DNA of 64,000 bases from an uncultured Bacilli bacterium (GTDB lineage Bacteria; Bacillota_I; Bacilli_A; RF39; UBA660), in contig CAJTWC010000002.1 of NCBI GenBank assembly GCA_910580185.1, positions 1 through 64,000 on the forward strand. Reading direction: 5' to 3'. This document shows positions 52,047 to 60,401 of this stretch, in pieces (position 1 is the first letter of the stretch; every line of letters begins with the position of its first letter). A program made the translations under genes and the position numbers. The notes under the pieces are model-generated. The model was not told the origin of the DNA. It saw nothing but the letters and a program-made list of their open reading frames with translations, and did no database searches.

Positions 52047-53675
52047 CTACATCTTGCTAGGTGCAACAACACCTATAAGTTTTAATGCGTTTTTAATAGT
52101 TATACCTACTGTTTTTATTAGAGCTAGTCGTTTACTAGACTCTTTTATATCATCAGTTAATATTCTATGTTTTCCATAATAATTATGTAACAAAGAAGCT
52201 AAATCATACACATAATTTGTAATTAAATGTGGTTCCTTTTTAGTCGAAGCATTTTCTACCACATCAATAAATTCATAAACTTTTAATATTAAAGCTTTTG
52301 AATCATCATCTATTATACCATCTATATCAGGGTTTATGGTAATTCCTTTTTGTTTTGCATCGTTTAATATTGAACATATTCTAGCATAAGCATACCCAAC
52401 GTAAAAGAATGGATTATCACTAGACTTCTTTAATGCCAAACTTATATCAAAATCCATTTGACCATCTAGGCTTCTTGCTGCAAAGAAATATCTTGCAGCG
52501 TCTTTTCCTATCTCTTCTACAAGTTCAGAAATAGTAATATTGCCACCCGTACGTTTACTCATCTTAACGATTTCTCCGTCACGAAGAAGTCTTACCATTT
52601 GAAGAAGTCTCACCTCTAATTTATCTTTATCATATCCTAAAGCTTCAATACTTGCTTTAAGTCTTGATACATAGCTGTGATGATCAGCGCCAAAAACATC
52701 TACTAAATAATCAAAACCTCTATCAAACTTATCTAAATGATATGCTATATCTGGCACTAAATATGTATAACTACCATCTGATTTAACAAGTACCCTATCC
52801 TTATCATCACCATACACCGTGGTTTTTAAAAACGTTGCGTCATCAGCTTTATATACTAAACCTTTCTCATCAAGAATTTTTAAAGATTCTTCTATTCTTC
52901 CTTTAGCACGAATAGCTTTCTCACTAGTCCAGACATCAAACGTAACTCCGAAATTTGAAAGATCGGTTTTAATAATATTAAGTAAATAGTTAACACCAAT
53001 TTCTTTAAAATATTCTAGGGCCTCATCTAATTTTGAATCCTTAAATTCGTCATAAATAGTTTTTGCTATATCTATTATCTCAGATCCATAGTAACCATCT
53101 TCTGGCATGTTTTCTTCTAATCCACATAAGCCCTTATATCTTTCTTTAATAGACATACCAAGGTTTATTATTTGGTTACCAGCATCATTTATGTAATATT
53201 CTTTAGTAACATCATATCCCGCGAATGAAAGTATGTTAGCTAAATTAGATCCATATGCAGCACCACGTGCAGTACCTAAGTGAAGAATTCCTGTTGGATT
53301 AGCACTAACGAATTCTATGTCTACCTTTTCATTATTACCAATAGTACTTCTACCATAATCAAAGTCTTTTTCTATTACGGATTTTACTCCGCTAAAAACA
53401 TATGCATCATCAAGATAAATATTAATAAATCCAGGTCCAGCTATTTCTACATTTTTTATCTCTTCTTTATCTTTAATAGCACCTACTATCTTATCAGCAA
53501 TTTCTCTTGGATTCATTTTTAATATTTTAACCAATTGCATTGCGATATTTGTAGAAAAATCGCCATTATTTCTATCTTTTGGTATTTCTACTACTATCTT
53601 ACTTTCATCATAATCTATTTCTAATTCTTTTAAAGCGTTAGAAATAATATTTTTTATTACTTGTTTTAGATTCAT
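52047..53675 (-). CDS. argS: Arginyl-tRNA synthetase
   Basis: A 542-residue class I synthetase. The HIGH-type motif is HLGTARG, the signature after it is YINDAGNQI, KMSKR is exact (VKMSKRTG), and the C-terminal DALR domain covers the last 120 residues. ATG 53675 follows GGAGAG and overlaps the stop of the DUF1934 gene by one base (TAATG). Confidence 0.97.
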   Translation of the reverse strand: MNLKQVIKNIISNALKELEIDYDESKIVVEIPKDRNNGDFSTNIAMQLVKILKMNPREIADKIVGAIKDKEEIKNVEIAGPGFINIYLDDAYVFSGVKSVIEKDFDYGRSTIGNNEKVDIEFVSANPTGILHLGTARGAAYGSNLANILSFAGYDVTKEYYINDAGNQIINLGMSIKERYKGLCGLEENMPEDGYYGSEIIDIAKTIYDEFKDSKLDEALEYFKEIGVNYLLNIIKTDLSNFGVTFDVWTSEKAIRAKGRIEESLKILDEKGLVYKADDATFLKTTVYGDDKDRVLVKSDGSYTYLVPDIAYHLDKFDRGFDYLVDVFGADHHSYVSRLKASIEALGYDKDKLEVRLLQMVRLLRDGEIVKMSKRTGGNITISELVEEIGKDAARYFFAARSLDGQMDFDISLALKKSSDNPFFYVGYAYARICSILNDAKQKGITINPDIDGIIDDDSKALILKVYEFIDVVENASTKKEPHLITNYVYDLASLLHNYYGKHRILTDDIKESSKRLALIKTVGITIKNALKLIGVVAPSKM

Positions 53676-54049
53676 TATAAATCTCTCCATTCTAAGTCGT
53701 AGTTAAAACTATCACTAAACTCACCATTCATAAATAATTCATATTCTATTTCAAAGCCATTATTATTAATAATTAGTCGTTTTGTTTTAGTCTCTACTCT
53801 TACTTCTATCCCTAACTGTTTAATTATGTATTTTGTAGTTAAGGTTTTATTATTTTCAAATTCTAAAGTTAGCTTCATATCGTCATTTTCTCTTACTAAA
53901 ATAATTTTATCTTTTAACAATGTAATACATACATTTATCCCATTATTTTTATAATTTATTTTTCCATCTTTTAATATGGCTAATACACTCGTTAATCGTT
54001 CTTCTTCATTTTTTGAAAAAACGTTGGAATTAATAATAATTTTAGACAT
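53675..54049 (-). CDS. ywiB: DUF1934 (YwiB-like) beta-barrel protein
   Basis: A 124-residue protein of strands, with KIILVRENDDMKLTLEFE and FEIEYELFMNG typical of DUF1934, a calycin-like fold of unknown function. The place directly upstream of argS matches ywiB-argS in B. subtilis, which supports the call. Confidence 0.82.
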   Translation of the reverse strand: MSKIIINSNVFSKNEEERLTSVLAILKDGKINYKNNGINVCITLLKDKIILVRENDDMKLTLEFENNKTLTTKYIIKQLGIEVRVETKTKRLIINNNGFEIEYELFMNGEFSDSFNYDLEWRDL

Positions 54050-54167
54050 AAAAACACCTTTAAAATTTTTCTAACGTCAATATAGCATAGAAAAGAAAAA
54101 AGGTCAACAAAATACTTATATTTTGCACTTTTTTACCAATACTAAAATTAGAAAGAAGACAGGTTAA

Positions 54168-56135
54168 ATGAAAAAAATAAAGCTAATCTCTAAAATCTTA
54201 ATCGCTTTAATGCTTATATTTTGTGTATGCTATAGCATATTATTCACATGTGCTAAATATGGTTCTAAAATAGATATACAAAACTCTAATAGTATTTATA
54301 TGTATGATAAAGAAGGTAAAAGCTTCTATGAAGGTAATAATGGTACTAGAAAATGGATAGAATTAAAAGATATATCTAAATACTTAATTAACGCAACTAT
54401 TTATTCAGAAGATAAAAATTTTTACAATCATACTGGATTTGATATTCCCAGAATAATAAAGTCTAGTATTATTAATATAAAATCAAAAGATTTAAAACAA
54501 GGTGCTTCAACCATTACCCAGCAGTATGCTAGAAATCTATTCTTAACGTTCGATAAGACCTGGGAAAGAAAAATAAAGGAAGCATGGTACGCCTTTAAAT
54601 TAGAAACACAATACTCAAAAGAAGAAATATTAGAAGGTTACTTAAATACTATAAACTATGGTAACGGAATACTAGGAATAGAAAACGCTTCGTTATACTA
54701 CTTTAATAAATCTGCTAAAGATCTTAGTATGGCAGAAGCAACTATGTTAGCGGGTATTCCTAAATCACCTAATAATTATTCTCCATTAAATGACGAAGTT
54801 GCTGCTAAAAAAAGACAAAAAGAAATATTACAAGCATTAGTGAATAATAAAATTATTTCTAAAAAAACAATGGATGAAACATTAGATGTTAAGCTAACTT
54901 ACTATGGTAAAAAAGAAAACCTTAATTTAGCAACCATAATGTATTATCAAGATGCCGTTATAAGAGAACTACAAGATTTAAAAGTAGTTAGTGATGAAAA
55001 AATAAGAGAAGAAGGGTTAAAAATATATACTAGTTTAGATATAAATGCTCAGACAGCTTTAGATGATAGTATTAAAAACAACTTAGAAGGGAAAGAAGAA
55101 ATGCAAACCTCTGCTATTATGATTAATCCTAAAAATGGAGAAATTATAGCACTTGCAGGTGGTAAAGACTACTCTAAATCACAGTATAACAGAGCTGTAC
55201 AATCTAAAAGACAAGTAGGCTCTACCATGAAACCAATACTTTATTATGCCGCCTTAGAAAACGGTTTAAATGCCTCTACAACGTTTTTAAGTAAGCCAAC
55301 TACTTTTTCATTAGATAATGAACTTAAGTACTCTCCTAGTAACTATGGTGACATATATCCTAATGATAAAATAACAATGGCACTTGCTATTTGCTACTCA
55401 GATAACATTTATGCTATCAAAACACATTTATTCCTAGGAGAAGATATGATGATTAAGTACGCGAAGAAAATGGGAATAACAAGTAAGCTAGAAGCTAATG
55501 CATCACTACCACTTGGCACTAATGAATTAACAACAAAAGAGTTCGTAAGCGCATATGCTACTTTAGCAAACTCCGGGACTAGTGTTAAAGAACACCTAAT
55601 TAGAAAAATAGAAGATGGTAATGGTGATATTATTTATGAGTTTAAGGAAGAAAAAGAAAAAGTATTAAATAAATCATACACTTACATACTAAGTGAATTA
55701 TTATCTAATACTTATGACACTAATTTAAAAAGTTATACTGCACCTACTTGTGCTTCTATCGCACCTAAGCTTACTAAAAAATATGCTGTTAAAAGTGGTA
55801 CCACTGATTATGATTTATGGACTGTTGGGTATAACCCAGATGTTGTAGTTGGAGTATGGACCGGATATGATGATAATAGAAAGTTATCAAAAAGAGAGTA
55901 TAAGTATTCTAAAAACATATGGGCAGACACTATTGAAAACTATCTAAGAGATAAGGAATCCAACTGGTATGAAATGCCCAATAACGTAGTTGGTGTGATT
56001 ACTGATTTAAACACTGGTAAAGAAGCTACTAATGATTCTAAACTTAAAAAGATTTTATATTATGTAAAAGGAACCGAGCCTGGCTATGTAAGCAAAACTA
56101 CGAAAAGGAAAACAACCACAAAAAAAAACGACTAG
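54168..56135 (+). CDS. Class A penicillin-binding protein (PBP1A-like)
   Basis: A 655-residue bifunctional wall synthase. An N-terminal membrane helix (10-27) precedes the GT51 domain: catalytic E81 in YSEDKNFYNHTG, then QGASTITQQYARN and KEEILEGYLNTINYG. The transpeptidase has STMK (S352, K355), SDN (411-413) and KSGTT (542-546). A Lys/Thr-rich tail ends the protein. It polymerises glycan and cross-links peptides outside the membrane. It is the only PBP seen here. Confidence 0.97.
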   Translation: MKKIKLISKILIALMLIFCVCYSILFTCAKYGSKIDIQNSNSIYMYDKEGKSFYEGNNGTRKWIELKDISKYLINATIYSEDKNFYNHTGFDIPRIIKSSIINIKSKDLKQGASTITQQYARNLFLTFDKTWERKIKEAWYAFKLETQYSKEEILEGYLNTINYGNGILGIENASLYYFNKSAKDLSMAEATMLAGIPKSPNNYSPLNDEVAAKKRQKEILQALVNNKIISKKTMDETLDVKLTYYGKKENLNLATIMYYQDAVIRELQDLKVVSDEKIREEGLKIYTSLDINAQTALDDSIKNNLEGKEEMQTSAIMINPKNGEIIALAGGKDYSKSQYNRAVQSKRQVGSTMKPILYYAALENGLNASTTFLSKPTTFSLDNELKYSPSNYGDIYPNDKITMALAICYSDNIYAIKTHLFLGEDMMIKYAKKMGITSKLEANASLPLGTNELTTKEFVSAYATLANSGTSVKEHLIRKIEDGNGDIIYEFKEEKEKVLNKSYTYILSELLSNTYDTNLKSYTAPTCASIAPKLTKKYAVKSGTTDYDLWTVGYNPDVVVGVWTGYDDNRKLSKREYKYSKNIWADTIENYLRDKESNWYEMPNNVVGVITDLNTGKEATNDSKLKKILYYVKGTEPGYVSKTTKRKTTTKKND

Positions 56136-56149
56136 CAACTAGTCGTTTT
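56125..56149. terminator. Bidirectional terminator between the PBP and ftsH genes
   Basis: AAAACGACTAG / CTAGTCGTTTT form a perfect 11-bp stem with a CAA loop; it includes the stop codons of both convergent genes. Confidence 0.85.
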
Positions 56150-58141
56150 CTCATCTTTATTTTCTTTTTCTTCTTTTAGTTCACCTGATAAGGCTTTTTT
56201 TATTTCTTCTTTATTCATTGAACTATATCCTTTAATTCCTTTTTCCTTAGCCATTTCTTTTAACTTTGCTAAAGGAACATCATCTAACATATCATCTACT
56301 GGCATTTTACCATTTTCTGCTAAATAATCTATTTGTTCTTTAGTTAAAGTTTCATGCTCTAATAAAGAATTAGCTATCAAATCAAGTAAATCTCTATTCT
56401 TTTCAATAATTTTCTTAGCTTTTGTATAGCAATCATTAATAATATTTCTTACTTCATTATCTATTTCAAGTGCTACTTGATCAGAGAAGTTTCTGTTTTT
56501 ATTATAATCTCTTCCTAAGAATGATGATCCTTCTGGAGTTTCTAACTGAACTGGGCCAAGCGTTGACATTCCATATTCAGTTACCATACTTCTTGCAATC
56601 TTAGTTGCTTTTGAAAAGTCGTTATGAGCTCCTGTTGTTACTTCACCAAATACTATTTCTTCTGAAACACGTCCACCAAGTAATCCCATTATTTGTTCTA
56701 ATAACTCAGTTTTAGTGGCAGTATACTTTTCTTCTTTTGGAAGCATTAAGTTATAACCACCTGCTTGCCCACGGGGTATAATTGTTACTTTTTGTACATC
56801 ATTTGCGTTATCTAATTTAATACCTAATACAGCATGTCCAGCTTCATGGTATGCAACTAATTTTTTTTCAGCTGGTGTGTATTTTTTAGTTACCTTTGCA
56901 GGCCCCATAATTACTCTATCTATTGCCTCATCTATTTCTGACATAGTAATAGCTTGCTTTTCTCTTCTTACCGCAAGTAATGCTGCTTCATTAAGTAAGT
57001 TTTCTAAGTCTGCCCCTGAAAAACCTACCGTTCTTTTAGCAATACTATCTAAGTGTACGTTCTTAGCAAGTATTTTATTTCTAGCATGTACTTTTAATAT
57101 TTCTTCTCTAGCCTTCATTTCAGGAAGTGCAACAGTTACTTGTCTATCAAATCTTCCTGGTCTTAAAAGTGCAGGATCAAGCACGTCTGGTCTGTTTGTT
57201 GCAGCGATGATAATAATACCTTCATTAGCACCAAAACCATCCATTTCAGTTAATAATTGGTTAAGTGTTTGTTCTCTTTCATCATGACCACCACCAATAC
57301 CAGTACCTCTTTGACGTCCTACTGCATCAATTTCATCTATAAAGATTAAACATGGTGCGTTTTGTTTTGCTTGTTTAAACATGTCACGAACACGTGAAGC
57401 TCCAATACCAACATATAATTCTACGAAATCAGAACCTGATATAAAGTAAAATGGTGCGTTTGCTTCTCCTGCAACTGCTTTTGCAAGTAATGTTTTACCA
57501 GTTCCTGGAGGACCTACTAAAAGTACTCCTTTAGGTATTCTTGCACCTAATTTAGTAAATTTCTTTGGACTCTTTAAAAAGTCTATTAATTCTTGTAATT
57601 CTTCTTTTTCTTCTGGAAGACCAGCTACATCTTTAAATGTTACCTTTCCTTTATCAGGATTAAGTTTTGCTTTACTTCTTCCAAAATCCATTGATCCTTT
57701 TTGACCACCAAGTTGTTTTGTAAAGAACCAAAATACTACACCTATTAAAAGGATATAAGGTAAAATATTCATTAAGAATACATACCAAGTACTAGCTGTT
57801 GGATCCGATTTAGAAACTATTTTAAAATCCTTTTTTTCACTTGCCTTTACTATTTTTTCAATTACAGTATCGGAAAGTGGAGTTTTTACAGTAAATGTTT
57901 CTCCTTTTTTACCATCCCTTAAAGTACCTCTTAATTGATAGGTATAAGCATTAGTACTAGGTGTAATTACAACCTCTTTAATATTATTCTTAGATAATGC
58001 TTTATTAAATTCATTATATGTTAATTCCTTATTTAAATTATTATTTGCATTATAAAACATTAGTAAAGCAATACCTATAATTAATAACATTGTATAGGGG
58101 AACATTCCTTTTTTTACATTTTGATTATTCTGCATTTTCAT
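56132..58141 (-). CDS. ftsH: ATP-dependent zinc metalloprotease FtsH
   Basis: A 669-residue membrane protease. Two helices (about 14-31 and 120-141) flank the extracytoplasmic domain. AAA+: Walker A GPPGTGKT (210-217), Walker B FIDEIDAVG, SRH NRPDVLDPALLRPGRFD. The zinc site HEAGH is at 432-436. An extra C-terminal region (GKMPVDDMLDDVPLAKLKE, then a Glu/Lys tail) includes a SAP-like or Rho-N-like helix pair. It starts inside the end of tilS, a frequent neighbour; ATG 58135 is an alternative. Confidence 0.97.
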   Translation of the reverse strand: MKMQNNQNVKKGMFPYTMLLIIGIALLMFYNANNNLNKELTYNEFNKALSKNNIKEVVITPSTNAYTYQLRGTLRDGKKGETFTVKTPLSDTVIEKIVKASEKKDFKIVSKSDPTASTWYVFLMNILPYILLIGVVFWFFTKQLGGQKGSMDFGRSKAKLNPDKGKVTFKDVAGLPEEKEELQELIDFLKSPKKFTKLGARIPKGVLLVGPPGTGKTLLAKAVAGEANAPFYFISGSDFVELYVGIGASRVRDMFKQAKQNAPCLIFIDEIDAVGRQRGTGIGGGHDEREQTLNQLLTEMDGFGANEGIIIIAATNRPDVLDPALLRPGRFDRQVTVALPEMKAREEILKVHARNKILAKNVHLDSIAKRTVGFSGADLENLLNEAALLAVRREKQAITMSEIDEAIDRVIMGPAKVTKKYTPAEKKLVAYHEAGHAVLGIKLDNANDVQKVTIIPRGQAGGYNLMLPKEEKYTATKTELLEQIMGLLGGRVSEEIVFGEVTTGAHNDFSKATKIARSMVTEYGMSTLGPVQLETPEGSSFLGRDYNKNRNFSDQVALEIDNEVRNIINDCYTKAKKIIEKNRDLLDLIANSLLEHETLTKEQIDYLAENGKMPVDDMLDDVPLAKLKEMAKEKGIKGYSSMNKEEIKKALSGELKEEKENKDEKTTSC

Positions 58142-59459
58142 TTTCCTTTCTGTCGTACTTTAATATTATATCATATTTTCCACTCTTTGATTTGTCATAT
58201 TTAGATTTTTTAAGGCCTGGGAGCCATAAAATATTATCTTCGCTATCAGTAACTATTGGATATATATTTCTTTCATGTTTTTCTACCTTAGAATCTATGA
58301 AAATATCTTTTATTTTTTTAGTTCCTGAGCCTAATACTTCTATTTTATCCCCATCTTTTCTATTCCTTACTATAATAGGTAAAGCAATTTCACTACTATC
58401 TAATTTAGTCATATAATTAGATGAATTATCTATTTCTTTTACCTGACTAATAATTCCACTAGGTAAAATTATAGTTTCCTTTAACTCATAGTGGTAGTTA
58501 TTATAATCATATTCCTTGTCAAAATATATCCTATTATAGGATTTAACTAAAGTTTTAGAAAGTGGCATAGAAATACTAATATTAGGTTTATTACTATCAA
58601 TCATAGCTAGTATACTTTCAACTATATTATTAGTGACTAATTTAACATCATCATTATAGTTATTAAACAAATATAATTCTATAACTTTTCTTCTTATTAG
58701 CGGATGTTCTTTATTTAACATAACAATATCCAATTTATCATCATTTTCTACGCTTTTATAAATGTTTTCGACAACATCATTAACATAGTTATCATAACCT
58801 TCTAATTCTTTAGAAAACTGTAAAAACTTTTTATGGACGTCTTTATTTTCTTTTTTTAAATATTTAACTATATTATTTCTAAACCTATTTCTTGTATATT
58901 TATCACTTAAATTAGAATTATCCACAGCATAAGGAATATTTTTTTCATCACAAGCTTTTTCTATTTGTTCTTTAGTTAAAAATAGAAGTGGTCTTATAAT
59001 ACTATAATTATCCCTTTTTCTTATTAAGGATATACCTTTATAGCCATTTAGGTTAGAACCTCTAACTAAACGCATAAGAATAGTTTCAGATAAATCATCA
59101 CCATGATGGGCTGTAAATAAATATTTAGATTTATATTTTTCTATTAAACTTTTAAAGAAATTATATCTTTTATATCTTGCTTCTTCTTCTGTAAACTTAT
59201 CATTAGTATAATTTTCTATCTTCATAAATTCAAAAACTATATTATTTTTATTACAATATTCTTCTAACCTTCTAGCTTCTTCATCACTTTCTTTTCTATG
59301 ATTATGATGAACATGAGCACAAATAATTTTATTTTCTTTATATAATGTTTTTATTAAATTAAGCAAAAACATAGAGTCTGGGCCATATGAAACCCCTATT
59401 ATTAATGACTCTGTATTTTTAATATTTAAAGAATTTAAGAATTTATAAACTTCATTCAT
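58125..59459 (-). CDS. tilS: tRNA(Ile)-lysidine synthase TilS
   Basis: A 444-residue enzyme that makes lysidine at position 34 of tRNA-Ile(CAU). The ATP-binding loop is VSYGPDS (24-29 core) where most family members have SGGxDS. HVHHNHRKESDEEA, FTAHHGDDLSETILMRLVRG and the C-terminal TilS domains (RNRKDGDKIEVLGSG) support the call. It overlaps ftsH by 17 bases. TTGACA (59528-59523) lies upstream as the probable -35. Confidence 0.94.
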   Translation of the reverse strand: MNEVYKFLNSLNIKNTESLIIGVSYGPDSMFLLNLIKTLYKENKIICAHVHHNHRKESDEEARRLEEYCNKNNIVFEFMKIENYTNDKFTEEEARYKRYNFFKSLIEKYKSKYLFTAHHGDDLSETILMRLVRGSNLNGYKGISLIRKRDNYSIIRPLLFLTKEQIEKACDEKNIPYAVDNSNLSDKYTRNRFRNNIVKYLKKENKDVHKKFLQFSKELEGYDNYVNDVVENIYKSVENDDKLDIVMLNKEHPLIRRKVIELYLFNNYNDDVKLVTNNIVESILAMIDSNKPNISISMPLSKTLVKSYNRIYFDKEYDYNNYHYELKETIILPSGIISQVKEIDNSSNYMTKLDSSEIALPIIVRNRKDGDKIEVLGSGTKKIKDIFIDSKVEKHERNIYPIVTDSEDNILWLPGLKKSKYDKSKSGKYDIILKYDRKENENAE

Positions 59460-59547
59460 AAAATCACCTTAACGTATATTGTATCATAAAAGCAGGAAAA
59501 TACCATATCTTATCTAAGATTATGTCAAGTTTTAAAATAATTTTTTA

Positions 59548-59576
59548 TTTACTTAATGGTATTAATACTGTATAAT
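59548..59576 (+). promoter_or_regulatory. Promoter of the orphan small RNA
   Basis: TTTACT (59548-59553), a 17-base spacer and TATAAT (59571-59576) form a plausible promoter that leads directly into a terminated transcript. Confidence 0.6.
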
Positions 59577-59581
59577 TTAAT

Positions 59582-59671
59582 TAGCGAGAGTACCTAATTT
59601 AAGGTTAGTAACTATCCATTAGTGTTTTAACGGAAAAAGCGTACACCCCCTGGGTAAGTACGCTTTTTCTT
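59582..59671 (+). ncRNA. Orphan small RNA of about 90 nt with its own promoter and terminator
   Basis: Between tilS and the small ORFs, a good promoter is followed by about 50 bases with short internal pairings (for instance ACCT / AGGT and CTAA / TTAG around 59591-59608). A strong terminator follows: AAAAAGCGTAC / GTACGCTTTTT, with an inner ACCC-CCT-GGGT hairpin. No start codon with a ribosome site occurs in it, and no gene follows on that strand, so a riboswitch is unlikely. It does not match any RNA family I recall (SRP, 6S, ZTP, preQ1 considered). Confidence 0.55.
59634..59668 (+). terminator. Terminator of the orphan small RNA
   Basis: An 11-bp stem (AAAAAGCGTAC and complement) is extended by a 4-bp ACCC / GGGT inner stem and followed by CTTTTAT. 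The GC-rich inner part stands out in this AT-rich region. Confidence 0.85.
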
Positions 59672-59779
59672 TTATATTTTAAAAATCAGCAATGCTAATA
59701 ATAAAATCAAAAGGATAATTATTACTCTTTGAAACTTTGTTTCACTTTTCATAACCCCAAACAGTTTTTTATTCTTCAT
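59672..59779 (-). CDS. Possible 35-residue membrane peptide
   Basis: ATG 59779 opens a frame with a basic N-terminus (MKNKKLFGVMKSETKFQR) and one helix (VIIILLILLLALLIF), ending KI. No clear ribosome site precedes it. It overlaps the end of an even shorter frame (about 16 residues, starting near 59815) that also lacks a good site. The remaining 59780-59921 interval is A/T-rich with no other feature I can support. Confidence 0.3.
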   Translation of the reverse strand: MKNKKLFGVMKSETKFQRVIIILLILLLALLIFKI

Positions 59780-59921
59780 AAAAAGATGGAAAGCTACTAC
59801 CCATTTTAGGGACTCTCATATTCTAATTAGATAAAACTTTTGAAATTCCCCTAAAATTTTAAAAAAAATAAAAAAAGAAAGTTAAAAATAACCATCTTAA
59901 ATATATAATTACTAATTTTAT

Positions 59922-60338
59922 TTATTTTTTTGGTGCTTCTGGTATAACTACATCCTCAAAATAATTGAACGCATTTTTTTCTTTATTGCCATCAGCTAAT
60001 GAATTAAATACACTTTCATATTTTTTATACTTAGACATAGTTCTTAAATCACCTATTTTACATGTAATGGTATTAGATGTCTTATTGATAAATATAGTTA
60101 ATTCATCCTTATCTGAATCATAACCTATTATAGAAACATTACCATATATATAGTGTACAAAGGCTTCCTTAGAAATAAGTCCCTCTATAAACTCTTCTTT
60201 TGTCATTGGTTTTTCTATATATTCCCTAATTAAATAATCTTTATCTATGGCCAATTTCTTATTACCAACAGTCTGCATTAAAGCATTCATCATTTGATCT
60301 CCAGACCCAGCAATAGTTAAAATTTTTTTGTCGCTCAT
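59922..60338 (-). CDS. Unrecognised 138-residue soluble protein
   Basis: A small cytoplasmic protein. ILTIAGSGDQMMNALMQTVG at the start resembles the SAM-binding loop of DUF3419-like methyltransferases, but the remaining length is far too short for that fold. Later parts (VSIIGYDSDKDELTIFINK, then a Pro/Lys end PEAPKK) are not recognised. A strong ribosome site (AGGGGG region near 60350) precedes it. It follows rpoC after a terminator. It may be a fragment of, or convergent on, the larger family. Confidence 0.55.
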   Translation of the reverse strand: MSDKKILTIAGSGDQMMNALMQTVGNKKLAIDKDYLIREYIEKPMTKEEFIEGLISKEAFVHYIYGNVSIIGYDSDKDELTIFINKTSNTITCKIGDLRTMSKYKKYESVFNSLADGNKEKNAFNYFEDVVIPEAPKK

Positions 60339-60377
60339 ATAATCATCCCCCTCTGTTAAAGAATAGCAAAAAAAAGA

Positions 60378-60401
60378 AAGAAAGTCAAATTTGACTTTCT
60401 T
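60378..60401 (-). terminator. Terminator after rpoC
   Basis: A perfect 24-base palindrome (AAGAAAGTCAAA and complement) is followed on the minus strand by TCTTTTTTTT. It overlaps the rpoC stop. Confidence 0.8.

Noticed and set aside
56877..57287. Long plus-strand ORF antisense to ftsH (136 codons)
   Set aside because: It lies wholly inside ftsH, has low-complexity Ser/Leu/Ile composition and no ribosome site; it mirrors codon bias of the true gene. The same reasoning removes other antisense frames, such as 39694-39984 and 2020-2364.
59582..59671. Riboswitch (ZTP or preQ1 type) at the orphan RNA
   Set aside because: CCCCCTGGG briefly suggested the ZTP class, but it is the inner part of the terminator hairpin and no gene follows on that strand.
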